64,000 bases of DNA from Ypsolopha sequella (Eukaryota; Arthropoda; Insecta; Lepidoptera; Ypsolophidae), in assembly GCA_934047225.1 (NCBI GenBank), contig OW203992.1, positions 1,787,501 through 1,851,500 of the forward strand, written 5' to 3'. Below are positions 1-12,094 of the stretch, in pieces; positions within the stretch are counted from its first letter, which is position 1; each line of letters opens with the position of its first letter. Made by a program: the position numbers and the translations under genes. Under the pieces are notes generated by a model. It had not been told where the DNA came from and searched no databases. It worked only from the letters and a program-made list of their open reading frames with translations.

Positions 1-585
1 AATGTAATTTTCAGTAATTTGAACAAAAGTAAAATATTATTTGTTACGAGTTAAAAGTATCACATATCTTTATAAATACATACATTTATATCACATATAA
101 AGTATCTTTTAAATAAATTGTCGACTGAAGAAAACCAAAAAGATAAAGTCCTAGGTATTTTGAGAACGCAGTTAAATAGCCTAGTACACACGGCGGCAGC
201 ACGTTTAGATATATCATTCTGTACGCGAGTGTACTAAGAGCTACCAACGTGGTGGAGTGAGGCCGCACATTCTGCATTTGGGTCAAATTAAACAGGTGCA
301 TAGGTCGACCTGCAGCCCGGCGTACATCACATACGACCTGCAGCCCGGCGTACATCACATACGAACGCTGAAATAGGAAATTGGAATTTCCTTGCACATA
401 ATAAATATCCAAAATTTCCGTTTTTTCTACAAGAAGTCGGTAAAAAATCACCTATTACGTAATATACAATACGACTTCCGTAAAACAACCCTTATGCCCT
501 TTCGGAAACGCAACAAAACAGGAAATCCCTTCAATCGATACGGATCCTTTGTCGCAGTTCTGATCAATAAGGAAGTGCAGCTCAC
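1..585 (-). other. Intron 1 of beta-subunit gene A (partial)
   Basis: This stretch lies directly downstream of a splice donor (GTGAG at 585-581 on the minus strand), so it is read as the start of gene A's first intron, which continues off the window. I see no exon in it. It contains a perfect 28-bp direct duplication (306-333 and 334-361, unit beginning CGACCTGCAGCCC). The small open frames here have no coding features I recognise. Confidence 0.6.
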
Positions 586-718
586 CCCAGCTGGAGCCGG
601 TGCGGCCGAGGAACTGGCCGGTCTCCGAGTTCCATAGGAAGATCCTGAAGGACTCCCAGCCGCCCAGGTCCGGGGGCGGCGCGTAGTATTGCTCAGCTAC
701 CTTGGTCTTGTCCGCCAT
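586..718 (-). CDS. Na+/K+-ATPase beta subunit gene A, first coding exon (partial gene)
   Basis: The exon encodes the cytoplasmic N-terminus of a Na+/K+-ATPase beta subunit (nervana family), the glycoprotein that chaperones the catalytic alpha chain to the plasma membrane. The ATG at 718-716 opens 44 codons beginning MADKTKVAEQYYAPPP. It ends in the family signature RIFLWNSETGQFLGRTGSSW, which precedes the transmembrane helix. The exon stops after one base of the next codon (phase 1) at a GTGAG donor. The same phase and motif are found at the end of exon 1 in gene B (19784), and gene C has the related TFLGRTPHRW. The remaining exons would lie to the left of the window. Seen: motif, donor and phase. 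Inferred: that the gene is functional. Confidence 0.85.
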
Positions 719-960
719 GTTCACTCGCCGACCCGGACTGCGGGACGAGATCGATTGCAGCCGCTCTAGCCCGCTGAAACCCTGCCCCCCGCGCAGCCCC
801 TGTGCCCCAGATCCCCCCCGCGCACCCCATTGGCGCCCCTTCGCGCCCCTTACGTAATCCTTGCGCAATCTCACTGCGCAGGGCGGCTCGGCAACCGGAA
901 TGTGCGGACCCTTCTTCTCTGTTATCTACTGGGGGTGCTGAGGTCAATGCTACTGGTTAG
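719..960 (-). promoter_or_regulatory. GC-rich 5' region of beta-subunit gene A
   Basis: About 240 bases upstream of the gene A start codon are strongly GC- and CpG-rich compared with the AT-rich surroundings, with C-runs around 780-840. This is the expected place for the 5' UTR and promoter. There is no convincing TATA box, so a broad, TATA-less promoter is inferred. An upstream in-frame extension to 874 exists but reads as low-complexity Gly/Arg and is probably UTR. Confidence 0.4.
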
Positions 961-1127
961 GGGTCGTTAGGGTATAATATAGCAGAATTGCAATGCCTAC
1001 CAAAGTAGGTATCAATAGGTTGGTGTATTATGCAAGAGTGGAGAAAGTCAACGCTCTAGGATTTTGCTGGTTAAGTACCAACAGTATAGATTGAATATGA
1101 TTAGAATTGCCCTTTTTCTTATAGAAA

Positions 1128-1330
1128 TCTTTTATATCGTCACGATATGAATCCCCGAGGGGGTATCAGAGGTGTTCCGAGTGTGAACTGTGAAAATGCA
1201 AGTCACAGTCCACACTCGGTACACCCGCATTTCACCGATGATTGTTACGTCCCAACGTGATGAGTGCTGAGCTTTATCTCCGTACTTTGGGCACAAATAC
1301 ACACTTTTTAGAGCACGCAGCGCAGATTGC
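1128..1330. repeat. Interspersed repeat, 'ATATCGTCACGATAT' family, copy 1
   Basis: The block begins near 'atatcgtcacgatatgaatc', continues 'cccgagggggtatcagaggt', and ends near 'tctccgtactttgggcac'. A diverged copy in the same orientation lies at about 60886-61045, and related sequence in the opposite orientation lies at about 8590-8745. Three similar blocks in unrelated positions mark it as a dispersed repeat, so the short open frame in it (1132-1341) is not treated as a gene. Superfamily not determined. Confidence 0.6.
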
Positions 1331-1423
1331 GATGTTTTCATTCACCGTTCAGCAAGTGGTAAGTTAGAACAAATACTATGCACATATGTATATGAATTCC
1401 GAAAAACTCATTGGTGCATGTCC

Positions 1424-1492
1424 GACCGGGGATCGACCCTGGATCTCAAGATCCAGAGGCCCGCATTCTACCCCTGAGCTACCGCCGATGTT
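1424..1492 (-). repeat. tRNA-derived SINE-like head
   Basis: Read on the minus strand this has a pol III A-box-like element (GTAGCTCAGGGGTAGAATG) and a B-box-like element (GGGTCGATCCC) about 30 bases apart, as in a tRNA. The two ends cannot pair as an acceptor stem, so I call it a tRNA-derived SINE fragment and not a working tRNA gene. Similar heads occur at 44531-44592 and 44790-44865. Confidence 0.5.
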
Positions 1493-1499
1493 TTTTTTT

Positions 1500-3579
1500 T
1501 CAATCTTAGTGGAGCTTTATACTTATATTCTGATATTCTGAAGATATATTGCAATTTAGCAACACGTAAAATATACATGTTACAAAAATAAACTTGGTCG
1601 CAAAAAGCAACTACAGATTTGAAAAAAAAATAAACATCAAAATACAACATCGGCATCGTGACGAAAGTAACGACCCAAAAAAATATTACCTACTTTTTGA
1701 TTATGTTACTTAGAAGCGAAAGAGGTGTGTCAGGATCGTAGCAGATAGTGATCTGTAAAACGGTCCCTTTCCAAAACTTTTAATGCGGAACCCTAAATAA
1801 ATCTGCTCCGCACAGTAGAGTCATCTACACGAAGTGTGCAGAACGAACAAGCAGGCAACCTTCCGACACGTCACAATACAACAGCGGAGACAATGGAGCT
1901 CTCAAAGTGGTGCGGGTTCGTTGTTCATGACTTCATCAGTTTATCAGATTATTTGGTAGATGGCCATATTTTGGTACATTACATAAATATAGTAACCACA
2001 GATTACATTATTAAATAAGTAACTCATAGATTTATAAAAACAAGGAAACAGTTGTCGATAGAATTATGAAATAAGGGTACGCCCCAAGTGTAAACCCAAA
2101 AAATATTTTCGTACGTAAGAAAATCTTTGAAATGCAATGTTTTTGAAAAACATTGCACTCAGTAACAAAAAAAATCATAATTTTCAACCAAATACTGTAT
2201 TTATGCCAATTTTTGCAGTTTTAGATGGATAATTAAGTGCATCAAACTTTGTTTAGCATATCCGTGTTTACCTGTGAAATGGATGTTTCCCATAATTTTT
2301 TAGGTGATTGTTCGGACATTTCGGTACAGAACAAGATATTATTTCGATGGAATGCTAGAATGTGCCGTTTTTAACTATTTAATTTCAATATTTTGTAAAA
2401 TTTTGATATTGCCGCTTTTTGCTCTGAGCCAACTCTGAGCCAGGGCGGGAATCCTTACAACATTTGATATTTAGAATTCCATACGACCAAAGAGCCCTTA
2501 ATCAGTCTAGTTAAAGAAAATAAAGTATTATATGTCTATGGTACATTATTACCAACATCCCATGTCTCTACATCATACCTCTACATCAACAGACCTCTAC
2601 ATCATCATCATGCTCCCTGCATCTTGGAGTGTTTTCGCCTAAATTGCAGATATATTTTTTATGTTTAGGGGCTTTTTAGGCTACACAAAATTATTGAGGG
2701 TAATTTTAAGGTAAAATTACTTGGGAAGAGTTTCTTTTATCGATATTTTTTATAACATATTTTTCTTTTGACATTGAATCTCTAGTAATGGACGCTTTTC
2801 AAGACTATGTAAAGAAAGACACAGTTTATAGTTAATAAATGTTTTATTTCTAAATTAAATGCTCAGTGGAAAAAAGTCAGAGAAGTGACAAATCACCTGA
2901 TTTTCACACGGAGCTCTCGGAAAACCCAAATCAGAGGGTGCAACACCTGTTAACTAGTCTGATGAACTGATGATAGCACGGGTTTATGATGATGATAGTC
3001 ATGACATGACATCTAACAAGCTTGTATGAGGTTTTCTGTTTTCTGTAGAGTGTAAGTAGACGGTTTTCATAATATTATGTTTTATACAGACTGAATTTTT
3101 GTCGCCGATAAACCCAAAACTAAAGAAAACACTGGTTTATACGAACAAATACAACTGAGCCAACCCTGAAGTAACGAAAAAAAAAAACACAAGTTTAATA
3201 AACCTTTTCTATGGAGCAGCTGATTTTTTATCGCGCGGTTTCAGGATTGACTCCACAGTAAAAGAAAAAGCTTTCAGCTTAATTTATTATTTTCGGTTAT
3301 CCTGTAACAGGCATTATGATATTTAATGAACCTTAGAAAAGAAAATAATACGAAAAATCTTTTGAAATCAAAATGAATAATTTAATTTGTCAAATAAATA
3401 CTTAACAAAACTACTTCATAGCGTATTTTATAAAACTAATATAAATTAAGTATTTTTCAAGTCTGATCTAAAAACCACAACCAAAACTCTCACTTCACTT
3501 CATAGCGCAATGGATCAAAGCCTCGAAATAAACACCCTACACAGAAATGTTGAACTAATAAATAAATGAATTAGGTACA
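1500..3579. other. Intergenic stretch without a recognised gene
   Basis: AT-rich sequence with many stops in all frames. It contains a short perfect hairpin (GCAATGTTTTT / AAAAACATTGC, about 2132-2157). The part just left of 3580 is the 3' flank of the Gln/Gly-rich gene, with candidate minus-strand poly(A) hexamers ATTAAA near 3382 and AATAAA near 3288. I see no further gene. Confidence 0.5.
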
Positions 3580-4869
3580 TTACAACTCATTGTCCTTGAC
3601 AGCTGGTTTGACAGTCGTTGTAGCATTATCCGGAGTCAAGAGCTCATCCTGCATGATGGTATGTTGAGGAGCAAAGGTCTGACAGACGCAGGTCGGCCCA
3701 CCATTGCCACTCGGGACCAGGGTCGGCTTGCCAACGCCACCAGCTGTCAAATAACTACCACTCGAGTTGGAGACACTCTGCTGATAATGCCCACTAGATT
3801 GCTGATTCTGATACGGTCCACTTGATTGCTGAATCTGTCCATTCGACTGTTGCTGTTGATACTGTCCAGCGGTTTGTTGGTACTGCCCACCCGACTGCTG
3901 ATATTGCGGACTGGGTTGCTGCACTGGGAAAACTGGTTGTTGATTTTGTGCAGTAGTTTGCTGGTATTGTCCGCCTGTGTGTTGGTACTGTCCACCGTGT
4001 TGTTGGTACTGCCCTCCACCTTGTTGATATTGGCCGCTAGCCTGTTGATATAATCCTCCGCTTTGCTGATATTGTCCCCCTGACTGTTGGTATTGTCCTC
4101 CATAATGCTGTTGCACTGGTTGCTGTACTGGGACAGTGGGTTGCTGAACTGGTACACTCGGTTGCTGAACTGCCCCAATAGGTTGTTGGTACTGTCCACT
4201 AGCCGGCTGGTACTGTCCGCTTGTCTGCTGATAATGACCAGCTGATTGTTGGTACATTCCTTGGCTTCCAGTCTGCATTGATCCTGTATTGTAAGCACCT
4301 TGGGATTGGCCCTGTGTGACATAATTTCCTTGTCCTTGTGAATAGCCACCGTTAAACTGACCTTGTCCTTGATATTGTGCCCCAGAGCTCGGTGCGTAAT
4401 TTCCTCCATTTTGAAGGTAATTAGGTCCATTTTGGTATGTTCCTTGGTTAGACTGGGACCCACCTGAAGAGAACTGTCCTTGGAACTGCGCACCAGCTTG
4501 ACCCATGCCCTGGTTCTGATAACTTTGTCCGTTCCATGGCTGTTGGTACTGTGTACTGCTACCTTGACTCTGCTGCTGATTGCCGCCGCTGCTGCCGAGT
4601 TGAAGCTGGACCTGGGCTGCTGCAGGCTTTTTGTGAATTTGGATTATGTCTTTGATAACTTCCGGGATGTGACGGAGCCCAGGACGGGTTTCTATAGTAG
4701 CTGTTGGAGTCACCAGCCACAAATTTGCAGCCCACACGATCAACTGAAAACAAATTGAAAATTAATATTTACCTATATTTTGTCGTTAATTTTCCAAGGA
4801 TTACTGAGCTTTTAGTAGAGTTATTTAAAATGTAAAACTTACAATGGCACATGGTGTGAGTCCTCTCAT
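3580..4869 (-). CDS. Secreted Gln/Gly/Tyr-rich tandem-repeat protein (two exons)
   Basis: Two exons join in phase 0: 4869-4843 (ATG plus eight codons, donor GTAAG) and 4743-3580 (acceptor TTTTCAG, stop near 3580), giving 396 residues. Splicing completes a signal peptide (MRGLTPCAI joined to LIVWAANLWLVTP), so the protein should be secreted. After a short unique part (PEVIKDIIQIHKKP) comes roughly 270 residues of low-complexity repeat: first GQ/GN-rich, then a heptad-like unit GGQYQQS repeated many times and interrupted by VPVQQP-type proline units. The C-terminus is unique, with a CVC pair and the ending KDNEL. This composition resembles cuticle, cocoon or other extracellular matrix proteins, but I do not recognise the family and assign no function. 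The 21-bp periodicity explains the long mirror open frames on both strands. Confidence 0.85.
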
Positions 4870-4928
4870 GTCGTCTTGGTTGGTCACGGTGTGGAGTCAG
4901 ATTGCCGAATTTCTTCCCAAGGACATAC

Positions 4929-4935
4929 TTTTATA
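4929..4935 (-). promoter_or_regulatory. TATA box of the Gln/Gly-rich protein gene
   Basis: TATAAAA on the minus strand, about 60 bases before the ATG at 4869. A start site roughly 30 bases downstream would give a 5' UTR of about 30-35 bases. A sharp TATA promoter fits a highly, tissue-specifically expressed secreted protein (inference). Confidence 0.6.
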
Positions 4936-5543
4936 CTGAAACATGTCGTCAAGAAAGTTTATCCCAAATTCGTGTAGGGTTGTCGATTTTTCTTTTAAAT
5001 AAAATTAAACAAAGAGGTGACAACACAAATCGCTGAAAAAAAATCGTGTGGCAGTTAGTAGAGGTTAAGAAATGGAGATTCAATAGCTGGGAGTTTAACT
5101 TTTAAGTGACGGTTTCTAGAGTAGTTTTATTATCCTACAATAGGTAATATTATAATTAGGGCCCAATTAACAATTTCAATGTATACAGCGGTAAGTAAAG
5201 ACAGACTATACTAAGCCTAGTACATAAATGTTTGATGTTGCCCCGTTCGATACACAATGGTGGCAGCCCTGCGTCCAACGATGCGTATCGATCGATGTGA
5301 ATGATGCGCGCGTGCATGTAAATGATCGAGTGTGGCGTTGCCCCGACATAAACATGCGTGCACGCACACTGCACACTGTACCTACTCTGGACATGGAGTG
5401 GATGTCCCGCTATGTACGTATAGTCCCGCTTCTGAGAATCTTGAGATATCGATTTTATCGATGTTACTAGTAGTTACTTTGTTTTTAAAATCAGAAACTC
5501 TTTAAGGAAAGACTCAGTCTATATATGTCGTCGGCAAATTGTA

Positions 5544-5645
5544 GAATTGGGCATATCATAATTCAAAATTCAAATTCAAATTCAAAATTCAAAAAGTTTA
5601 TTTTGCAAAGTAGGTATATATAATACACGTTTCACAAGTCAAATT
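5544..5645 (-). repeat. 3' tail of a CR1-like LINE ((TTTGAA)n type)
   Basis: On the minus strand, sequence ending in imperfect TTTGAA/TTGAAT repeats is preceded by 'acttgtgaaacgtgtat' and 'tactttgcaaaataaac'. A near-identical tail lies at 43176-43245. The LINE at 22322-27135 ends in the same kind of hexamer tail. This is a 5'-truncated fragment with no coding part. Confidence 0.5.
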
Positions 5646-5764
5646 TTAATCTCATAAAAATATGTGTAATAAAATAATAAATGTACATGAACTACTTAGA
5701 TTAAATGTTTATTTAATTTATGTAGCAATATATATACGATTAAAATTATAGGTAAAATATTATT

Positions 5765-5860
5765 ATACAAGGTGAAATCCAATCAACCGCCCGAACCCAT
5801 ACCGGAGACCCGGCCAGGGACCAGGAACAAGGTTCAATGATCACCAACCGAGCCCCCAGC
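5765..5860. repeat. Repeat sharing the 'CAAGGTGAAAT..AATCAACC' end
   Basis: The sequence starting 'acaaggtgaaatccaatcaa' matches the first arm of the hairpin at 43018-43099 for about 35 bases. It is therefore the end of a dispersed element, not a gene. Its right boundary could not be fixed. Confidence 0.35.
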
Positions 5861-5999
5861 ACGAATCCAGGCGGCCGACCAAATCCCATCCTATATACTA
5901 CATAGTAATAGGTTACATATATAAATACATGCCTACCTCCGCCCATTCGATTAGTCTTGCTAAGAAGAACGGGCAAGAAACTTGGCAAGTTCATGTCTT

Positions 6000-7570
6000 T
6001 TTTTTTTAACATAAACTTAAACTATACATTGAATTACTTATATCTACTTTAACCAAGGGATAAGAAAATACAAGACAGTAGGAATTCAGGTTAATGAAAA
6101 AAGAAAAACATAATTTGCATGGACGTATCATATGTCTGTAGACACTACCCCCTAGTTCCACTTCGCTTGCATCACCAAAATTTACATGTAAACCTAACAT
6201 GATCCTCCTCGCTCCGATCATCATCGCATCTATTTTTGACATTTGTTAAAAGATTTTTGTTTTCATACTTTACGATCTCCGCACGTCCATATAGTCTACT
6301 GATCATACTTAAAAAGAGCAAATTAAAAATTTACTTCCTGATATAAATTTTTGATATAGCTACTCGGCAATTTCCATAGGAAAGCGAAAAATTGTATAAG
6401 TAATGTATTGCAAGACATAAAACATGAGTTGATCTCTATGATATGTAAAGATTGTATGATCCTGTCATTAATACAGCCTGTATGTCCGTCTACATAATAA
6501 TTATATTAAAGTAGTGTAAATAGTAAAATACGTAAAAGTAGTACTTACTATAAATTGTTTACGTATACTGAAGTTGCGAAGTCGATTTCTCCATTTTTTT
6601 TTCACTGGGGTTCATTCGGGCAAGTACTATCGCCAGTTTTTGGCTTCCACAAATTCATCTTAACACCCTGTTTAGAAGTATATAGATATTTAAAAACAGT
6701 TGAGCACTAATGCTAATGATTCTAATGAGAAATATAAAAACCGTATTTTATAAAATTACAATACGGATGTCAAAGAGCTGATTGTAAAAATATTTAGTTT
6801 AGCTATATTACTTGCACCGATTTGAATTTGATTTGAATTTGATTTCGAGATATCTTTAAAAACCACAAGAATATGTATGTCCCCTTGTTTATTATTAATA
6901 TTAAGATATTATTTGGTAAATATATTATTTGGTACAATCAATTCTTTATTTTCGTTATAATAAACACTTGGGCAACATTTAAATACAATTTTCCTGACTT
7001 TCTTCAAAACTGTCGAAATACGGAAACCCAGGCGCGCGAGTCTGACTCGCACTTGACTGTGTTTTTAAATGGTAATTCGATATTTTGATTTCCTCGCACA
7101 TCTGAAGGTATCAACTCTTGCCACAATGGGGTCACTCTTGACCTGTCGAATGCCGTCGATGTATGAAATGAATGATTGACGCCAAAACCGCGCCGCGCCG
7201 CCCGCCCCGCGCCACCCGCCGCGCCTCTTGCAGCCGATAAAAGAAATTATTCATTCTTTTATTGCACATTTATTGCTTATCGATTTACCCGCTGAGATGA
7301 GAGTCCGCGACCGCATTTCATTTCGAAGAAATTAAACGATGCATGTTGAATGAACATATGTTTTGCTTTATTCTGTTCTCTTGTATCCGCTTCTTGTCTG
7401 CCTGTCTGTCTGTCTCTGAACGTGTTTTAACAAAGCCTCTATGTAAATCTGAGTCTTTAAGACTTATGTACTTAATACTAATAAATAATATCTGAGGGTT
7501 TGAAGTATCGATTTTAACGTGAAACTAATTGCAAGTGAACTTATGTTTATGTTTATGACGGTTTTCCGCA
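6000..7570. other. Intergenic stretch without a recognised gene
   Basis: AT-rich sequence with no coding signal I trust. Two details stand out. A repeat end with 'ggcgcgcgagtctgactcgc' at about 7030-7060 is the same dispersed family that ends near 58020. A 55-bp block of almost pure G/C (about 7186-7235) is followed by 'gccgataaaag'. No start codon or exon is evident beside the GC block. Confidence 0.4.
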
Positions 7571-7576
7571 ATTTTT

Positions 7577-8255
7577 TGGGTTCCGTAGTACCAAAGAGGT
7601 ACAAAAGGAACCTTATGGTGAGACTCCGTTGTCCATCCGTCCGTCCGTATGTCACAGCCTCATAACTTTAGATAAAGACATGAAATTTGGCACAAAAATA
7701 TCATTAATTTGCCCACACATCACGGTGTAAAAAAATATATGAAAAATTTGAAACTGTTCAAAATATTTCCAAAACAAAAGTAAGAAAAATAAATAATATT
7801 ATTCTAAAAATACAATATGGCTAACAAATTGTAGATATTAAAAAGCTAATTGTAAAAGTGTATACTTTTACCATATCTACCGGTACTCGAGAAATCTTTA
7901 AAAAACAACAAAATATGTATGTCCTCCCCCTTATCTTCGTACCTGGTAAACCGAAAAATATGAAAAAAATTCGAGTATAGAACATAACTAGCCAATTATA
8001 GGAAAACTATAGCAATTTAAAAAAAGTTGAGCACAAATGAGAAATTAAAAAAAAATAAGTAAAATAAATTAAAAAATTATTTTATCAAATACCTAATAGG
8101 TATCAAATTGTATGTATTAAAAAGCTGAATTTAAAAATATATAGTTTGGCTATATTTAATTGTATCTATTACGAGAAATCCTTGAAAAATTATAAAAAAA
8201 TATGTATGTCCCCCCCTTATCTCCAAAACTGGGGGACCGAAAATTCTGAAACGTG
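7577..8255 (+). repeat. Interspersed repeat 'GGTTCCGTAGTACCAAAG', copy 1
   Basis: It runs from 'gggttccgtagtaccaaaga' through 'gactccgttgtccatccgtc' to 'atgtatgtccccccccttat'. A second copy in the same orientation lies at about 57265-58020 and shares the same sequence of landmarks. Both copies are non-coding and AT-rich. The family resembles the non-autonomous elements that are abundant in Lepidoptera; superfamily not assigned. Confidence 0.6.
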
Positions 8256-8259
8256 CTAC

Positions 8260-9637
8260 GTGGAGATACCACAGTCAGCGCATTGAACAGAAATAGAGGT
8301 ATGTTATAATGTACCTGTTTTATCTAATATAAGAAAATAAATATATTCGGCAATAAAACTCAAAGATAAATTATGTACCGTTCATTTTACTAATGGTTAA
8401 GAGTATGACATAGCCAAAACAAAAACCAGTTCCGGGCGTGGCTTATTCTATTTTACGATAGCGCGCGGGGGGAAATTCGTCCCGGTCTCTAAGCTCGCGT
8501 CACCATAGCAAAAATACGAATAGAGTGGACGAGGCAGGGTCAAAAGTAATACGTATTTTATTTTATATAATTTATTAGTGTATTTCGATCATCGTGACAC
8601 AGCATTGATCCTACTTGCTATCACGTCGGGACGTAAATTTATTATGGTCGGCTAAAAGTGGTTTTTTGAGTGTTTGATTTATCAGTTGACCCTCGGAACA
8701 TTTCAGACACTCCTTTAGAGATACATAATAATATCGTGACAGTTAATTGTCACCATTACCCATTCTTTAAATATTTTTTGCCCGTTGAGCTGGTTTTACA
8801 CTTGCGGGAAAATAAATTGGACCAAAAATTTCTTTACAAAAAATTTTTACTAAAATTGTTATTACAAAAAGTGGAAACTAACAAATATTCTCAGAAGGAA
8901 TGCACCACGTCACTATCTATCTCACTGTAGCCTATATCAATTATGCCTCTCTCATTCAACCACGTTTAACTGCGTTACTATCTCATTCCAACTCATTTTA
9001 AATAGCGTCACTATTTATCTCACTCTAACGCGTGTTAAATGGCATTTCTAATGAACGTCAAATATTTTTACTGCCCGCCACTCTTTCATTCTAAATTCTA
9101 ATTATTTAAAAAAATACGCAGCTCCTTTGGTAGTAAAATAGCAATAACTTTTTTTTCAAAAGTAATACACAGAAATTGCCAGATCATTTGAAAAACAATA
9201 TTTGATGAGCCGTTATTTAAGACAATTTGCAAAACTAACATAGGACATTTTTTTTCAGGGTGTGGTATCGAACTAACCTAATTACAAAAAATTGCTCATA
9301 AATTGGGTTTTTATTTTCTTCCTGATGTAACAGCATTTCAAGGTTTATTTTTGACTTTATCAATAGCATGACTATTCAGAGTTGCGCAAAAAAAATTTTA
9401 TTCTTAGAATTTAGAACTGGTTAGCTTTGACTCTCAAAAATCTATTCGAATTTATAAAAGTACCATCAACTCGAAGACTATCTACTTTTTGCTGAGGTCA
9501 TAATTTGATATTCTGGTCAGTCATGAGCTGGCCTACCAGCCTTCCAAGGGAAAGCGTTGACTTTTGGGACACCTGTTTACCCTTAAGATAAATAGCCAAG
9601 TGTTTAAAATATAGAAATTTATTTGTATCATAGTTTG
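8260..9637. other. Intergenic stretch, repeat-derived
   Basis: It contains a GC-richer repeat piece (about 8420-8500, 'agttccgggcgtggcttatt') and, at about 8590-8745, an inverted relative of the repeat at 1128-1330 ('cggaacatttcagacactcc'). The 86-codon open frame at 8670-8930 reads through that repeat and is not credited as a gene. Confidence 0.45.
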
Positions 9638-11212
9638 AAATGTTCAGGTCCCTTTACGCAAAATGAAAAAACAAAACTCTTTTAGGATTAATTTGTTGTC
9701 CCTATGTTTGTCTGTTTGTCCGTTTGTCTAGGCAATTTTTCTGGGTAAAATCAATAAATGCTAATGTTTACAGCCCTGTAAAATATACATATTATAACGT
9801 TTTTATGGCCTTTTGTTTAACTTTTTCATACAAATTTTCTCCTTATGAAAATATAGAGATCAACACTTGACATAATATTTTGCATTTGAAAGAAAGCACA
9901 GAAAGGAACTGTAGAACAAATAATGTAAAAAATATAAAACCATATCTTTCTATTCTAAATGGATTAATAATTTACTGTTTGTTCAATGTGGCGATAGCTT
10001 TGTTTATTTTTTTTTCTTTGTTACAAAGATAACAAATATTTTCATACAAGGTTTTCCTTAAGGGCTATTTCTCCGAATTTGTAATAAAATATTAAGAAAT
10101 AATTATAACGGTAAAGTACAACTTTTAGCTAAGACAATTTATTGTTAAAAGTTTGCTATATGCATAAACATATTTTAATAATATTATGGTATCTTCAAAA
10201 TAATTGGGTTTTCCATAAGCGTGATATCAGATTATTTTAGAAATTTACGGCTGGTACCACGACGACGGATAAGCCAATTATTTTATTACTATTGTAATAT
10301 AATTAAAAATATGTTAATGCATACAGCAGACTTTTAACTATAAGTTTTCTTAACTAAAAGTTGTATTTTTACTTATTGAAATTGTATTTCTCATCAAAAA
10401 GTGCAAGATGACAAGATATTCAAAATAAGTTAATTGAATTTGTGAAATGGTTTCAGATCAAAACAGTTTTCCATGAAACGGTAATTGTTTACACTTAGCA
10501 AAGTGTGTAAACTTAGTCATCTTAACATGAACGACGCCTGTATTTCTCTCTTTTTTATTTCCAGTATAGATAAAAATATACAAACTTGTTAAACTTTGCG
10601 TAAAAACGAGGCAAAATTGACGATATCCTGACAGCTATTATGATGGTGTTTTATCAAATTTTGCTTTTTGGGCTGTATAGAGACGTAGTTAGATGTCACT
10701 AGAATATACTCATGAAAAAAGATATGAAGAAAATAAGCTGTAGACTTCACATTCGGTTTATACCTATTGTATGAATTTTAAGAAAAATACAGGGGTAAAG
10801 GGACCTCTTAAGGAAAACCTTGTATTAAACTATTTGTTATCTTAGTAAAAAATAATTCAAGGAAAAAAATGAATAGAACAACATGGTTTTCATATTTTTT
10901 ACATTATTTGTTCAACAATTCCTTTCTGTGTTGACTTTTAAATGCAAAATATTATCTCAAGTGTTCAACCCTACATTTTCATAGTGAGAAAATTTGTATG
11001 AAAAACGTAAAAACCTAAAACGTAATATAAATAAAAACGTCAAAAGTATGTTTTTACAGCTCTATAGAAGGTCGTTTATATTGGTATTTATTAATTTTAC
11101 CCAGAAAAAATTGTCTAGACAAACGGACAGACAGACAAACATAGGGATAACAAATTAATCCTAAAAGAGTTTCATTGTTTTCATTTTGCGTAACAGAACC
11201 TGAACATGTACC
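9638..11212. repeat. 1.6 kb foldback (long inverted repeat) element
   Basis: The two ends are reverse complements of each other. Left (from about 9638): 'tgttcaggtccctttacgc', 'cttttaggattaatttgttg', 'tgtctgtttgtccgtttgtc'. The right end (about 11215 inward) gives the same series on the other strand. Matching continues inward in blocks: 'aaggaactgtagaacaaata' near 9902 pairs with about 10907-10925, 'aaggttttccttaag' near 10048 pairs with about 10805-10825, and 'aaagtacaacttttagctaa' near 10112 pairs with about 10345-10370. The turn is near 10200-10280. The right arm has an extra segment (about 10380-10790). No open frame of note is present. It behaves like a non-autonomous foldback element. 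Confidence 0.75.
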
Positions 11213-12094
11213 GACAGGATTATCTACGATCTAATAATTTTGCCATGCACTGTAAATATTTCAAAATAAATTTTTAAATTTTAAATGCTTGGCGATTTAT
11301 CCCAAGTAAGTGTACCTATATAATTTGCAAAAAACTTCACTTATTGGACCTGAAATGGTGAGCCAATGTCATTGGTCATTGACCTTTGTTACAGATCTCA
11401 GTAAGTATAAGTAAATTAATTTGGGTTTCAATAACGATCACAAAATTATTCTTTTAGAGTAACATATATTATTTTCCCGCATAAAAGTATGAATTCAATC
11501 CAAATTCATTCAGTTTTGTTGTTATGACTATGGCACGATGTAGCTAAATCACTCATACGCATGTTTTGTTGAGTTTTTAACGGCAGGAATATGATGCTCC
11601 TCGAAATATGACTTTATAAAATTAATTTCAATGTGTTTTGAAGTAGTTTTGGGAGATATTTATAGCTTGCAAAAAAGGGCACAGGTTCCACGTCTTACGG
11701 GCGCCAACGCTAGGCGCAGACTGACAATATCTTGCTGCCGCTGACTGCATCAGTGGATTTACGTATTTTTGGAAAAAGGGGGTGCTTTTTTTGACCCGAA
11801 TAACGTGGTATTTGGAAAATGAATAGATATCATTCACACTAATTTTATAAAAAAAAACCAACAAAATCGCGAAAGCGATACCTGAAACAAAATCGATAAG
11901 AAGTGTGCAATAGAGGGTTACAAAAAAATTCATTGACAGTACAAATATGAATCGATTAACGTGATTTGTGGAAAATGAATACCTTAAAGTTCAACTAAAA
12001 ACATGTATTTTTTTTATGGCTATACGTAACCTAATTATTGCAACAAAATCATCCGAAAGCTGACATTTTATTTCTGTTTGTATTTTCGTTCCCC
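11213..12094. other. Intergenic stretch left of the Harbinger element
   Basis: No gene recognised. A 101-codon minus-strand frame at 11628-11933 has no motif, a poor composition and no splice-site support, so it is left out. Confidence 0.4.

Noticed and set aside
1424..1492. Possible tRNA gene
   Set aside because: A- and B-box-like sequences are present but the acceptor stem does not pair, so a SINE head is the better reading.
3826..4758. Plus-strand frames opposite the Gln/Gly-rich gene (Leu-rich)
   Set aside because: Mirror product of a 21-bp-period repeat. The minus strand has the signal peptide, TATA box and splice sites.
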